A stretch of 64,000 nt of DNA from Duganella sp. BJB476 (GTDB lineage: Bacteria; Pseudomonadota; Gammaproteobacteria; Burkholderiales; Burkholderiaceae_D): positions 148,510-212,509 of the forward strand of contig NZ_QVIO01000010.1 in assembly GCF_003416895.1 (NCBI RefSeq), in the 5' to 3' direction. Positions 33,495 through 42,342 of this stretch are shown here, piece by piece (positions within the stretch are counted from its first letter, which is position 1; every line of letters starts with the position of its first letter). A model generated the notes under the pieces. That model was given only the letters and a program-made list of their open reading frames with translations, did no database searches and was not told the origin of the DNA. Made by a program: the position numbers and the translations under genes.

Positions 33495-35258
33495 ATGACC
33501 ACACTATCCGAATTAAACAGCTGCGACGCCGCCACCTTCACCGACCGCCTGCGCGGCATCTACGAGCATTCGCCGTGGATACCGGAACGGGCGGTGGCCC
33601 AGCGGCCCTTCGCCAACACCACCGCGCTCAAGCTGGCCTTGCAGGCGGTCGTCAGCGCCGCCACGCTGGACGAGCAACTGGGCCTGATCCGCGCCCACCC
33701 CGAACTGGCGGGCAAGGCCGCGGTATCCGGCCAGCTGACGGCCGAATCCACCAACGAGCAAGCCAAGTCCGGCCTGCACCTGTGCAGCGCCGAAGAATTC
33801 ACCACGCTGCACAAACTGAACGCGGACTACAACGACAAATTCGGCTTCCCCTTCATCCTCGCCGTCAAAGGCCCGGATGGACAAGGGCTGACGCGCCGCG
33901 CCATCATCGCCACCTTCACGCGCCGCCTGAAGAACCAGCGCGCCGACGAAATCGCCGAGTGCCTGCGCCAGATTAAGCGCATCGCCGAGCTGCGCCTGAA
34001 CGACCTGCTGGGCATGACGCTGGACTTCGGCCCAACCATCATGCAGTGGTGCGAAACCATAGCCGCATGGAGCGACACCGACAACAGCGCCAACGCGGAC
34101 TTCGACCTGACCTGCGCCTACATGACGCCAGCGCACCGCAAGACCGCCGCACAGCTGGTGGACTGGATGCGCGAAGCCGGCATGGATGCGCAGATCGACG
34201 CCGTCGGCAACGTGGTCGGTGTCTACCGCTCCGACGCGCCGGATGCGAAGACGCTGATGACCGGCTCCCACTACGACACCGTGCGCAACGGCGGCAAGTA
34301 CGACGGCCGCCTCGGCATCCTGCTGCCGATCGCCATCGTGCGCCACTTGCACCAGCGCGGCGAGAAGCTGCCCTTCCATTTCGAGATCGTCGGTTTCGCC
34401 GAGGAGGAAGGCGTGCGCTTCAAGAGCACTTTCCTGGGCAGTAACGCGGTGACCGGCCGTTTCGACCTGTCGCTGCTGGACCAGACCGACGCCGATGGCG
34501 TCACCATGCGCGACGCGCTGCTGGCCGCCGGTCACGACGTGGCGCGCATTCCCGCCATCGCGCGCGATCCGGCGCAACTGCTCGGCTTCGTGGAAGTCCA
34601 TATCGAACAAGGCCCGGTGCTGCTGGAGCGCGACCTGGCGCTGGGCGTGGTGACGGCCATCGCCGGCAGCTCGCGCTACCTGGTCGAGCTGACCGGCCTG
34701 GCCAGCCACGCCGGCACCACGCCGATGACGATGCGCAAGGACGCGGCAGCGGCGGCGGCGGAAATCGTGCTGCTGGTGGAGCAACGCTGCGCGCAGGGCG
34801 AGTCGCTGGTCGGCACGGTCGGCCAGTTGCAGGTGCCCGGCGGCTCGGTCAACGTGATACCCGGCGCATGCAAGCTGTCGCTGGATATCCGCGCCGCCGA
34901 CGATGCGGTGCGGCTGGCTGCGGTCAAGGATGTGTTGGACGGCATCGCGGCGATCTGCGCGCGACGCCAGGTGGAAGTGAGCATGCAGCAGATCGTCGAC
35001 GCCTCGGCCGCGCCGTGCGCGCCGCGATTGATGCGACAGTTCGGCGCCGCCATCGAGCGCGCCGGCCTGCCGCGTTTCGACCTCCTTTCCGGCGCCGGTC
35101 ACGACGCGATGGCGATGGCCGCAGTCACCGATGTGGCCATGCTGTTCACTCGATGCGGAAACGGCGGCATCAGCCACAATCCGCTGGAGACGATGACGGC
35201 GGACGATGCCGACATCGCCGCCCATGTCCTGCTGGATTTCCTGCGCAGCTACGCCTGA
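33495..35258 (+). CDS. uraD-allC: Fused OHCU decarboxylase (UraD) and allantoate amidohydrolase (AllC)
   Basis: 587 residues, two enzymes in one chain. Residues 5-170 are 2-oxo-4-hydroxy-4-carboxy-5-ureidoimidazoline decarboxylase: RAHPELAGKAA (catalytic His68), LHKLNADYNDKFGFPFI, RLKNQRADEI. Residues 180-587 are an M20/hydantoinase-carbamoylase type allantoate amidohydrolase with zinc ligands in TGSHYDTVRNGGKYDGRLG (His259, Asp270), FAEEEGVRF and VEVHIEQGP, and late GAGHDAMAMA. The first makes S-allantoin from OHCU and the second degrades allantoate. The allantoinase between these steps and HIU hydrolase are not in the window. Overlaps the convergent next gene by 10 bases. Confidence 0.93.
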   Translation: MTTLSELNSCDAATFTDRLRGIYEHSPWIPERAVAQRPFANTTALKLALQAVVSAATLDEQLGLIRAHPELAGKAAVSGQLTAESTNEQAKSGLHLCSAEEFTTLHKLNADYNDKFGFPFILAVKGPDGQGLTRRAIIATFTRRLKNQRADEIAECLRQIKRIAELRLNDLLGMTLDFGPTIMQWCETIAAWSDTDNSANADFDLTCAYMTPAHRKTAAQLVDWMREAGMDAQIDAVGNVVGVYRSDAPDAKTLMTGSHYDTVRNGGKYDGRLGILLPIAIVRHLHQRGEKLPFHFEIVGFAEEEGVRFKSTFLGSNAVTGRFDLSLLDQTDADGVTMRDALLAAGHDVARIPAIARDPAQLLGFVEVHIEQGPVLLERDLALGVVTAIAGSSRYLVELTGLASHAGTTPMTMRKDAAAAAAEIVLLVEQRCAQGESLVGTVGQLQVPGGSVNVIPGACKLSLDIRAADDAVRLAAVKDVLDGIAAICARRQVEVSMQQIVDASAAPCAPRLMRQFGAAIERAGLPRFDLLSGAGHDAMAMAAVTDVAMLFTRCGNGGISHNPLETMTADDADIAAHVLLDFLRSYA

Positions 35259-36121
35259 GCACTGTCCACCGGCGAGCGCCGGCGGCGCCCCAGCACCAGC
35301 GGCAACACGCCCGCCAGCAACAGCGCGACGCTGCCTGGTTCCGCCACCGCCGTGGCGCCCACCAGCGAGAACGAAGCGTTGAAAGCGCCCGCGCCGACAA
35401 TGTCAGTGCCGATGCGCAGCCAGTCCGGCGCCAACGGCTCGTTGCGTATCCAGCTTTGCAGGTCAGGGGCGAAGGGGCCGGTGCCGCCCACGACAGGCTT
35501 CGCGGCGGACAGCCAGTAGAACTCCCCTCCCGTCACTTCCACCTGGGGCACGAAGAAGTAGTGATCGGCCGGCAGATCGAACGGCGTGCCGAAGTTGACG
35601 ACGACCGTCACCTCGGTGCCGCTGATCGGGCCTTCACCGCCGGTTGTCGGTCCCGGCAAAGGGTTGATGCCATTGAGGACGCTATTGGCGGCGCTGAAGG
35701 CGCCCAGCGTAACGACCGAAAAGGTCAAGCCGCCGCCACTATCGCGACTGTCGAACGCCACGTCGGACGGCGAATTGGTACGCGTCGGCACGCGGCCGGA
35801 TGGGGGATTGGTGGAGTCCTTGGGGAACACGCGATAGATCTCCGCCACCACCTGGCCGATATTGGCCGCCGTGGCGCCGCCGGTCAGCAGCCCGGTGAAA
35901 CTTGCGCTGGTAATGCTGGTGTGCGAGCCGAGTATGAAATCGTCCGCCGTTTCGATTTCAACCTTGCCGGCGCTGCTGGGCCGCGTGGCCGTGCCGATCA
36001 GGCCATCGGGGCCGCCGGTGCTGAAGAAAAACGGCGCGGCCGATGCAGGCAATGCCACCGCCATCGTGGCAAGCACTGCGCCAAGCATGCAGCCGCGCCG
36101 GATTTTGGAATGGATGTTCAT
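35249..36121 (-). CDS. PEP-CTERM-like surface protein (variant AEPGS tail)
   Basis: 290 residues with a signal peptide (MNIHSKIRRGCMLGAVLATM, cut near ASA-APF). The C-terminus AEPGSVALLLAGVLPLVLG followed by RRRR fits the three-part sorting signal, with AEPGS in place of the usual VPEPS/T. The body (TADDFILGSHTSITSASFTG, VVAEIYRVFPKDS, PADHYFFVPQVEVTGGEFYW) is typical of secreted proteins that cover a beta-sandwich; no catalytic residues are recognisable. A candidate sigma-54 promoter lies 53-68 bases upstream. Confidence 0.8.
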   Translation of the reverse strand: MNIHSKIRRGCMLGAVLATMAVALPASAAPFFFSTGGPDGLIGTATRPSSAGKVEIETADDFILGSHTSITSASFTGLLTGGATAANIGQVVAEIYRVFPKDSTNPPSGRVPTRTNSPSDVAFDSRDSGGGLTFSVVTLGAFSAANSVLNGINPLPGPTTGGEGPISGTEVTVVVNFGTPFDLPADHYFFVPQVEVTGGEFYWLSAAKPVVGGTGPFAPDLQSWIRNEPLAPDWLRIGTDIVGAGAFNASFSLVGATAVAEPGSVALLLAGVLPLVLGRRRRSPVDSAQA

Positions 36122-36173
36122 GTCGCGTCTCCCTGGTCAAGCGCCGGCGGGACTGCCGGCCGTTGAGACGCGA

Positions 36174-36189
36174 TGCAGGAAGCATGCCC
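36174..36189 (-). promoter_or_regulatory. Candidate sigma-54 (-24/-12) promoter
   Basis: The minus strand reads GGGCATGCTTCCTGCA, giving GG-N10-GC with GGCA and TGCA boxes, close to TGGCACG-N4-TTGCA. It lies about 53 bases before the PEP-CTERM gene start at 36121. RpoN-dependent control of PEP-CTERM genes with PrsK/PrsR-type regulators has been proposed for other species. Single-site match, so tentative. Confidence 0.35.
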
Positions 36190-36275
36190 TGACAGGTAAA
36201 ACCAATAAAGTCAGTGACTTGGCGTTTCGGCTCCCGCCGCGACGCCTTCAGTTGTCAAGAAAGCCGACAGCGATT

Positions 36276-37490
36276 TCAAGGCGTGCGCAAATCCTTCACC
36301 TGGGATTCGCTGACCGTACCCGCCTGTCCGCCCCAGCTGACGCGCAGGAAATTGGTCAAACCGGCGATCTCCTTGTCACTCAACTTGGTCGCGAAGCCCG
36401 GCATGGCCTGCATGCTTTCCTTCCTGCCAAAGCGCTGCGCCTCGATGCCGTCCAGCGTGACGGTGATCAGGTTGCGCGGATCGGCGCTGCGCACCGTGGT
36501 GTTGCCCTTCATCGCCACCGCCACATGCGGCTTTCCGCCGCCATCGACGCCATGACAACCGGCGCAGACGGCGATGTAGGTACGGCGGCCCGCATCGATC
36601 GCCGCATCGCCGATGGCCGCAGCGGGCTTCAAAGGCTGCGGCGGCAAGGGCTTGTCACCCAGAAGATAGGTGGTCATCGCCCACATGTCGCCCGGCGTCA
36701 GATGCTGGGTGCTCAGGTGGACCACAGCGAACATCTCGCCGTAGGCCGAGCCTTGCGGCGCAACGCCAGTGCCGAGGAATGACGACAGGTCGGCCGCAGT
36801 CCATCCGGATGCCGACAGTCCCGCCGGCGAGATGTCCGGCGCGGCGATGCGCGCCATCGCACTGCCGCTCAAAGGTTTTGCGCCATCCATCTGCCCCAGC
36901 GAGCCGCGCGGCGTATGGCATTCCGCACAGTGTCCCATCGTGTTGACCAGGTAACGGCCGCGCAGATAGGCGGGCGACTGGCCGGCCGACGCATCGGGCA
37001 GCGAGTCCTTCAAGAACAGCATGTTCCAGAAGCGCATGCCGAAGCGCATGTTGTAGGGGAACTTGAGATCGGCGGCTTTGCTGGCCACCGCCGCCGGCTT
37101 GATCTGCATGAGGTAGGCGAAGATGGCGTCGCTGTCGGGGCGGCTCATCGAGCGGTAGGAGGTGTAGGGCATGGCCGGATACAGATGCCGGTCCGGCGCC
37201 ACGCCGTCGCGCAAGGCTGCATAGAACTCCTCGGCGGTCCATTTGCCGATGCCGTGTTCCTTGTCCGGCGTGATGTTGGTGCCGTAAAAAGTGCCGAAGT
37301 CGGATTTCAATTCCACGCCGCCGGCAAACGGCGCGCCGGTGGCCGACGTGTGGCAGGCGGCGCAATCGGCCGCCTTGACCAGATAGCGTCCACGCGCGAC
37401 GGCATCGCTGCCTGCGGCGGCCTGGGCGCCGCCCGACAATACGGCCAGCAGCGCCACGGAGGCGCGAAGGGCAAGAGAGCGGCTCATCAT
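36276..37490 (-). CDS. Triheme periplasmic c-type cytochrome, electron acceptor subunit
   Basis: 404 residues from ATG at 37490, with GGAGG four bases upstream and an ATGA overlap with the preceding gene. Signal peptide ends near AQA. Three haem-binding motifs: CAACH at residue 43, CAECH at 188 and CAGCH at 309, each in its own cytochrome c domain. This matches the cytochrome subunits of membrane alcohol and aldehyde dehydrogenases. Last gene of the hydroxylase operon. It should take electrons from the 2Fe-2S subunit in the periplasm and pass them to the respiratory chain. Confidence 0.92.
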   Translation of the reverse strand: MMSRSLALRASVALLAVLSGGAQAAAGSDAVARGRYLVKAADCAACHTSATGAPFAGGVELKSDFGTFYGTNITPDKEHGIGKWTAEEFYAALRDGVAPDRHLYPAMPYTSYRSMSRPDSDAIFAYLMQIKPAAVASKAADLKFPYNMRFGMRFWNMLFLKDSLPDASAGQSPAYLRGRYLVNTMGHCAECHTPRGSLGQMDGAKPLSGSAMARIAAPDISPAGLSASGWTAADLSSFLGTGVAPQGSAYGEMFAVVHLSTQHLTPGDMWAMTTYLLGDKPLPPQPLKPAAAIGDAAIDAGRRTYIAVCAGCHGVDGGGKPHVAVAMKGNTTVRSADPRNLITVTLDGIEAQRFGRKESMQAMPGFATKLSDKEIAGLTNFLRVSWGGQAGTVSESQVKDLRTP

Positions 37491-38038
37491 TTCCCCTCCT
37501 TCACCAGACCGGGTGTACTCAGCACGACATCCTTGACCGCTTCGAAATAGCGCACATAGCCTGTACAGCGGCAGATGTGGGCGTTCAGGCTTTCGGTGAT
37601 GGTCTCGTCGATCTGGTCTCGGCTGACCGGCGTGCGTTTCAGGCGCTCCAGCAGCACCGTGGCCGCGTTCACAAAACCCGGCGTACAGTAACCGCACTGG
37701 AAGCTGAAATGTTCGAGGAATTTTTGCTGCACCGGCGACAGCGCCACCACCTCGCCCTTGTCGTTCAACTTGGCGTGGCCCTCCACCGTGCGCACTTTTT
37801 TACCGTCGAAGAAATGCGCACCGGTGATGCAGGAGCGGACTTCTTCACTGGTGCCGTCGGCTTTATCCAGGATCACCACGCAGGCGTGACAAACGCCCTG
37901 GCCGCAACCCAGGCGGGAGCCGGTCAGGTCCAGGTACTCGTGCAGAAAGTCGATCATCATCACGCCTTCCGGCGCCGGTATCGGGCCGACGGTCTTGCCG
38001 TTGATGGTCAGCGTAATCGGTTTGGTCGCGATGCTCAT
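37487..38038 (-). CDS. 2Fe-2S subunit of molybdenum hydroxylase
   Basis: 183 residues from ATG at 38038 (MSIATKPITLTINGKTVGPI). The N-terminal plant-ferredoxin-type 2Fe-2S site is SRLGCGQGVCHACVV. The C-terminal helical 2Fe-2S site is FQCGYCTPGFV with AHICRCTGY. This is the small subunit of the xanthine dehydrogenase/aldehyde oxidase family. It has no signal peptide of its own, so it would be carried out by the Tat signal on its partner. It overlaps both neighbours by four bases (ATGA). Confidence 0.93.
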   Translation of the reverse strand: MSIATKPITLTINGKTVGPIPAPEGVMMIDFLHEYLDLTGSRLGCGQGVCHACVVILDKADGTSEEVRSCITGAHFFDGKKVRTVEGHAKLNDKGEVVALSPVQQKFLEHFSFQCGYCTPGFVNAATVLLERLKRTPVSRDQIDETITESLNAHICRCTGYVRYFEAVKDVVLSTPGLVKEGK

Positions 38039-40860
38039 GCCAGCACCTCCTGGATATGTTCCGGCGTGACCGGCAAGTCGGTGAAACGGTGGCCGATGGC
38101 GTGCGCGATGCCGTTGACGATGGCGCCGACCACGGGAATCATCACCACCTCCGCGATACCCTTGGGCGTATCGGTCTCCGTCAACGGCGGCAGGATATCC
38201 GCCGTCTGCTTCCACACCGCGACATCGCTGGCGCGCGGCAGTTGGTAGCGGTTGAAGTTCCAGCTGCCGTTGCCCGGACCGTCCTCGTACAGCGGCAGGT
38301 ACTCGTACAGCGCATGGCCTATGCCCATCGCCAGCCCGCCCTGCAGCTGGCTCGACACCAGCTGCGGCGACAGCATGCTGCCGCACTCCATGATGGAATG
38401 ATGGCTGAGCAGCTCGACCTTGCCGCTGGCCTCATGCACCGACAACTCGACCAGCGTCCCCACCGCGCTGTAGTAGGTGACGGTGGCGTTATTGCGCTGC
38501 ACCGGCGGGATGAACACGCGCTTGCGGTTCAGCACATGGTAGCCGCCGGTGGAGCTCATGCTGGCTTTCTTGCCCTTGTCCGCGCCGTCGCCGTAGCGCA
38601 GCGACAGGCCGTCTATCGGCAGGCGCACGCCGGCGCCGTTGACATCGAACTCCGCCTCCGTCCACTGCCAGCGGTTGAAAACGTGCACCGTGGCGCCGGT
38701 CACCAATCCCAGTTCATGCGCCTTGCTCGCCAGCTGTTCGTACGACAGCGCCTGCAGACCGCCGGCGGACAGCTTGCCGTCGACCCAGCGCGCATCCTCC
38801 ACCCGTATCACCAGCGACGCCGCCTGGCCGCCGGCATAGCCTTCGCTCCAGATGGCCATCGCGGCCGGCCACAGGCCATGCATGAAGACCACGCGCGCCG
38901 CTTCGCGCGTGCTGTGCGTGAAGTAATAGGCGGAATTGGTGGCGCTGGCCGGAGAGCAGTAGGTCGGCGACCAGCGCGGATTGGCCGACAGCTTGTCCTG
39001 GTCCGCCTGGCTCATGATGTAGGGATCGCCACTGCTGACCACCGGCAGGTCGTCCCATTCGGTGACGGCGGTATGCACCACGCCGGCCGGCTTGCCCAGC
39101 CATTTGGCGCAGGCCACCGCCTGCGACGTCGACATGCCGGTGCCGATCTCGGTGCCGCTGTGCGACAGCTCGATCGCGCCGTCGGCGCTGATCTGCACCT
39201 TGGCGAAGGAGCTCTCGGCGCCGGTGCCGAAGTCCTTCTGCACGCAGGCGAATCCCACGCCGTAGCGGTGGCCGGGATGCGCCGCCTCGAACGCGCGCTT
39301 GGCGCCGGCACGGCCGGACCACAGCGGATGTACCTTGGCCTTTTGCAGCACCTCGTCGACCCGCACCGCACCGGCCGGTATCGCGCCCTGCGTGTTCTTC
39401 ATCCCGGACCGCAGCGCGTTTTTCAGCCGAAAATCGATCGCGTCCAGCCCCAGCTTCTCCGCGAATTCATCGATCATCATTTCGGTTGCGGCCATGCTCT
39501 GCAAGGTGCCATAGCCACGCGCCGATCCTGCGTCGATGGCGCGCGAGGCGATGGCGACGGCGGCGAAATCGTTCTTCGGAAAATAGTAGATAGACTGTGC
39601 GGCGGTCGCCGACACCATCGCCACCGACGGCGAAAAGTTACAACGCCCGCCGCCGTTGGCCTCGAAATATCCCTGGAACGACTGCAGCATCGCGCTCTTG
39701 CGGTCGACCGCGATGCGGTACTTCATCTTGAACGCATGGCGCTTGATCGACGACTGGAACTGTTCGTAGCGGTCGTTGGCCAGCCGCACCGGAACGCCGT
39801 TCGCGTAGAGCGCCGTCATCAGGCCGTAGAACGGAAAATTGTAGTGGTCCTTGGAGCCGTAGCCCACCGTGTAGCACGGATGCAGGAACAGCTTCTTGAG
39901 CGGGAACTTGCTCTTCTTGAGCATTTCTATCGTACTGTCGATGACCTCCTGCGGCGACTGCGTCGGCACCACCATGTGCAGCGTTTGCGCGGCGGCGTCG
40001 TACCAGCAGTTGGCGTTGTCCGGCTCCATCGCGGCCGTATCCACCGACTGCGTGTTGTAGTCGCGCTCCAGCACCAGCCAGTCGGCCGGCGGGCGATCCA
40101 GCTCCTCCTTGATCTGGTTGGCGTAGTACATGCCCTGCTCGCCCAGCTTGCCGTGCTCTATGCCGTCCGGCCAGACCGGCTGCTGCTTGCGCATCGCGCT
40201 GGGGAACACCGGCGCGTTTTTCAGGCTGGAGAAAACGTCCATGTCGGCCGAGGTGGCGCCACCCACCCGCACAAAGCGGAAGGTGCCCCACGGGTCGCGC
40301 TCCATCGGCGGCGCGGCGGCGCCGTAGCGCACCACGCCCTCCTTGAACTGCAAGGCATCCTTGGCCGCGCGGAAGCGGGCGAAGTCGTTGAAGATCAGGA
40401 CCGCCACCGCGTGCCCGAGATAGGCAGGCTGCTTCCCGGCCGGAAGCAGCATGTCCGTGCCATAAAAACCGGGGAAGGCGACACCGTCGCGCACCAGGTC
40501 TTCCGCCGTCACGATGCGGTCCGGTTTCAGGTCCGCCCCCAGCAGGGACAGGTCGATGCCGTCAAACAGCGCGTCGGTGCGGGTGGTGCGCAGCATCAGG
40601 GCGTGGGCTTGTTGTTGCGGCCAGTGCGGCATGTCGCGCGAGCGGATGTCGCGGGCGAAGACTTTGGCGCCGGTGACCTTGGACAGGCCATCGATACGGA
40701 ATTTGGCCAGTCCGGCCTTGCCGTCCCAGGCGACCGGTGTGAGGATTTTTTCCTCGAACAGGGCGGCGAGCGCCTTGCCGCCCAAGGGCGCGATGTAGAC
40801 CGAAACGCCAGCAACCACGCTGGCCTTCAAGAAACCGCGGCGTGAAATGTCCCCATTCAT
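38035..40860 (-). CDS. Tat-exported molybdopterin large subunit (xanthine dehydrogenase/aldehyde oxidase family)
   Basis: 941 residues. It begins MNGDISRRGFLKASVVAGVS, a clear twin-arginine signal (RR at 7-8), so it works in the periplasm. The aldehyde-oxidase-type domain (IDGLSKVTGAKVFARDI) is followed by molybdopterin-binding domains (GGGRCNFSPSVAMVSATAAQ, GSARGYGTLQSMAATEMMID, HSGTEIGTGMSTSQ). Near the end KGIAEVV keeps the active-site Glu (about 904). Similar to isoquinoline 1-oxidoreductase beta or nicotinate-type enzymes with cytochrome acceptors. Lying among purine genes, hypoxanthine or xanthine is a possible substrate but unproven. A XdhC-like chaperone is not seen nearby. Confidence 0.9.
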   Translation of the reverse strand: MNGDISRRGFLKASVVAGVSVYIAPLGGKALAALFEEKILTPVAWDGKAGLAKFRIDGLSKVTGAKVFARDIRSRDMPHWPQQQAHALMLRTTRTDALFDGIDLSLLGADLKPDRIVTAEDLVRDGVAFPGFYGTDMLLPAGKQPAYLGHAVAVLIFNDFARFRAAKDALQFKEGVVRYGAAAPPMERDPWGTFRFVRVGGATSADMDVFSSLKNAPVFPSAMRKQQPVWPDGIEHGKLGEQGMYYANQIKEELDRPPADWLVLERDYNTQSVDTAAMEPDNANCWYDAAAQTLHMVVPTQSPQEVIDSTIEMLKKSKFPLKKLFLHPCYTVGYGSKDHYNFPFYGLMTALYANGVPVRLANDRYEQFQSSIKRHAFKMKYRIAVDRKSAMLQSFQGYFEANGGGRCNFSPSVAMVSATAAQSIYYFPKNDFAAVAIASRAIDAGSARGYGTLQSMAATEMMIDEFAEKLGLDAIDFRLKNALRSGMKNTQGAIPAGAVRVDEVLQKAKVHPLWSGRAGAKRAFEAAHPGHRYGVGFACVQKDFGTGAESSFAKVQISADGAIELSHSGTEIGTGMSTSQAVACAKWLGKPAGVVHTAVTEWDDLPVVSSGDPYIMSQADQDKLSANPRWSPTYCSPASATNSAYYFTHSTREAARVVFMHGLWPAAMAIWSEGYAGGQAASLVIRVEDARWVDGKLSAGGLQALSYEQLASKAHELGLVTGATVHVFNRWQWTEAEFDVNGAGVRLPIDGLSLRYGDGADKGKKASMSSTGGYHVLNRKRVFIPPVQRNNATVTYYSAVGTLVELSVHEASGKVELLSHHSIMECGSMLSPQLVSSQLQGGLAMGIGHALYEYLPLYEDGPGNGSWNFNRYQLPRASDVAVWKQTADILPPLTETDTPKGIAEVVMIPVVGAIVNGIAHAIGHRFTDLPVTPEHIQEVLA

Positions 40861-40967
40861 CTTGTAACCTCCAGTGTGTCAGGTCAAGCGTTTCTTCTTT
40901 TTCGAGTAACCTAGTTGACCAGAGAGCGGGGAACGAGTCAACATCTTTCAGCGGGGCGCCGCCACAG

Positions 40968-42341
40968 TTAATCGCAGCGCAACAGGAGCAGTTCGCGCCT
41001 GACGGTGTCGATCACCGGCGCCCAATCGCCGGCGGTGGATTGGCGGAACAGGCGCATGGCCGGATACCATGGCGTATCGCTACGTCCGGTGAGCCAGCGC
41101 CAGTCGCAGCGATAATCCGGCAGCAGCACCCAGCAAGGCTTGCCCATGGCGCCCGCCAGATGAGCTACCGCCGTATCCACGCTGATCACCAGATCGAGGT
41201 TGGCGATGACGGCTGCGGTGTCGGCGAAGTCGCGCAGTTGCGGGCTGGCTGCGTACAACGGCATGCCGGCGGGCGGATTCAGGGCTTCGTCCTCGCCCTG
41301 GCCTTTTTGCAGGCTGACGAAGTGTACTGATCCGGCGCCTGCCAGTGACACCAGCGGCGCAAGCGTCTCCAACGACGGCAGCGAACGGTCGGCATCGTTC
41401 TCGAAATCCGGGTTCCCCTTCCACGCCACTCCGACCCGCAAGCCTTGCTGCGGCAGGCGGCCGGCCCAAAGCCGCACCAGTTCCGGCTCCGCAGCGAGGT
41501 AGGGAGTCGCCACCGGCATGGTGGAAAGGCTTACACCGAGCGTGGCGGCCAGGCGCATTGGGTGCGTCCAGTAGTCCCAGTGCTCATCCGGGACCGGATC
41601 GCCCAAGGCGTACAGCCGGTCGACGCCCTCCAGCGTGGCGAACAGGCGCTTCAACGGCGCATGGCAGATCACGGCGACACGCGACGCTCCGCGCGCCTTC
41701 AGCTGAGTGGCATAGCGGCAGAAATGGATCATGTCGCCCTGTCCCGCTTCCAGCACGATCACCACTGACTTGCCATGCAAGGGCTCACCGTCCCAGCGCG
41801 GACAGGCGAAGGTATGCGCCAACGAGTCGAACTGCCAGCGCGCTTCGAGCAAGGGCAAGCCTTCCTCAAAGCGTCCCTGCCGCAGCAGCACGTAGGCCAG
41901 ATTGAAGCGCGTCCGCGCATCCCCCGGGTCCAGCGCCAGCGCGCGGCGGTAGCATAGTTCGGCCTCCTGCTCGCGCTTGACGCAAGCCAGCAACACGCCC
42001 AGCTGGCTCCACGCGGATGGTGATTCCGGCGCCAGCTCCAGCGCCATGCGTGCCGCAGCTTCCGATTCTTCGAAGCGCTTCGCCTTCAGCAGCAGCACGC
42101 CAAGATTCTGGTAAAGCTGCGCATGATCGGGCATCAGCGCGATCGCCTGGAGATAGTGGAATTCGGCTTCCGCCAGCGCGCCCTGCTGCTCCTTCAGATA
42201 ACCGAGATTGGCGCGCGCGGCGCCGTGCATGGGTTCCAGCATCAGGGCCTGCAAAAAGCAGTCCTCCGCAACGGCAAGGTCGCCGGCGGCCATGTGGTGA
42301 TTTCCATCGAGGTAGGCTTGCTGTGGATCCGAATATATCAA
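40968..42341 (-). CDS. TPR protein with glycosyltransferase-9-like C-terminal domain
   Basis: 457 residues, no signal peptide. Residues 8-165 hold about five tetratricopeptide repeats (AEFHYLQAIALMPDHAQLYQ, LGVLLLKAKRFEESEAAARM, YRRALALDPGDARTRFNLAY). Residues 185-457 resemble heptosyltransferase-like GT9 proteins (VVIVLEAGQGDMIHFCRYAT, then VGVAWKGNPDFENDADRSLP, LDLVISVDTAVAHLAGAMGK, WVLLPDYRCDWRWL). Such TPR-GT proteins occur near glycosylation or flagellin-modification genes; none is adjacent here. Substrate unknown. Confidence 0.85.
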   Translation of the reverse strand: MIYSDPQQAYLDGNHHMAAGDLAVAEDCFLQALMLEPMHGAARANLGYLKEQQGALAEAEFHYLQAIALMPDHAQLYQNLGVLLLKAKRFEESEAAARMALELAPESPSAWSQLGVLLACVKREQEAELCYRRALALDPGDARTRFNLAYVLLRQGRFEEGLPLLEARWQFDSLAHTFACPRWDGEPLHGKSVVIVLEAGQGDMIHFCRYATQLKARGASRVAVICHAPLKRLFATLEGVDRLYALGDPVPDEHWDYWTHPMRLAATLGVSLSTMPVATPYLAAEPELVRLWAGRLPQQGLRVGVAWKGNPDFENDADRSLPSLETLAPLVSLAGAGSVHFVSLQKGQGEDEALNPPAGMPLYAASPQLRDFADTAAVIANLDLVISVDTAVAHLAGAMGKPCWVLLPDYRCDWRWLTGRSDTPWYPAMRLFRQSTAGDWAPVIDTVRRELLLLRCD

Positions 42342-42342
42342 T

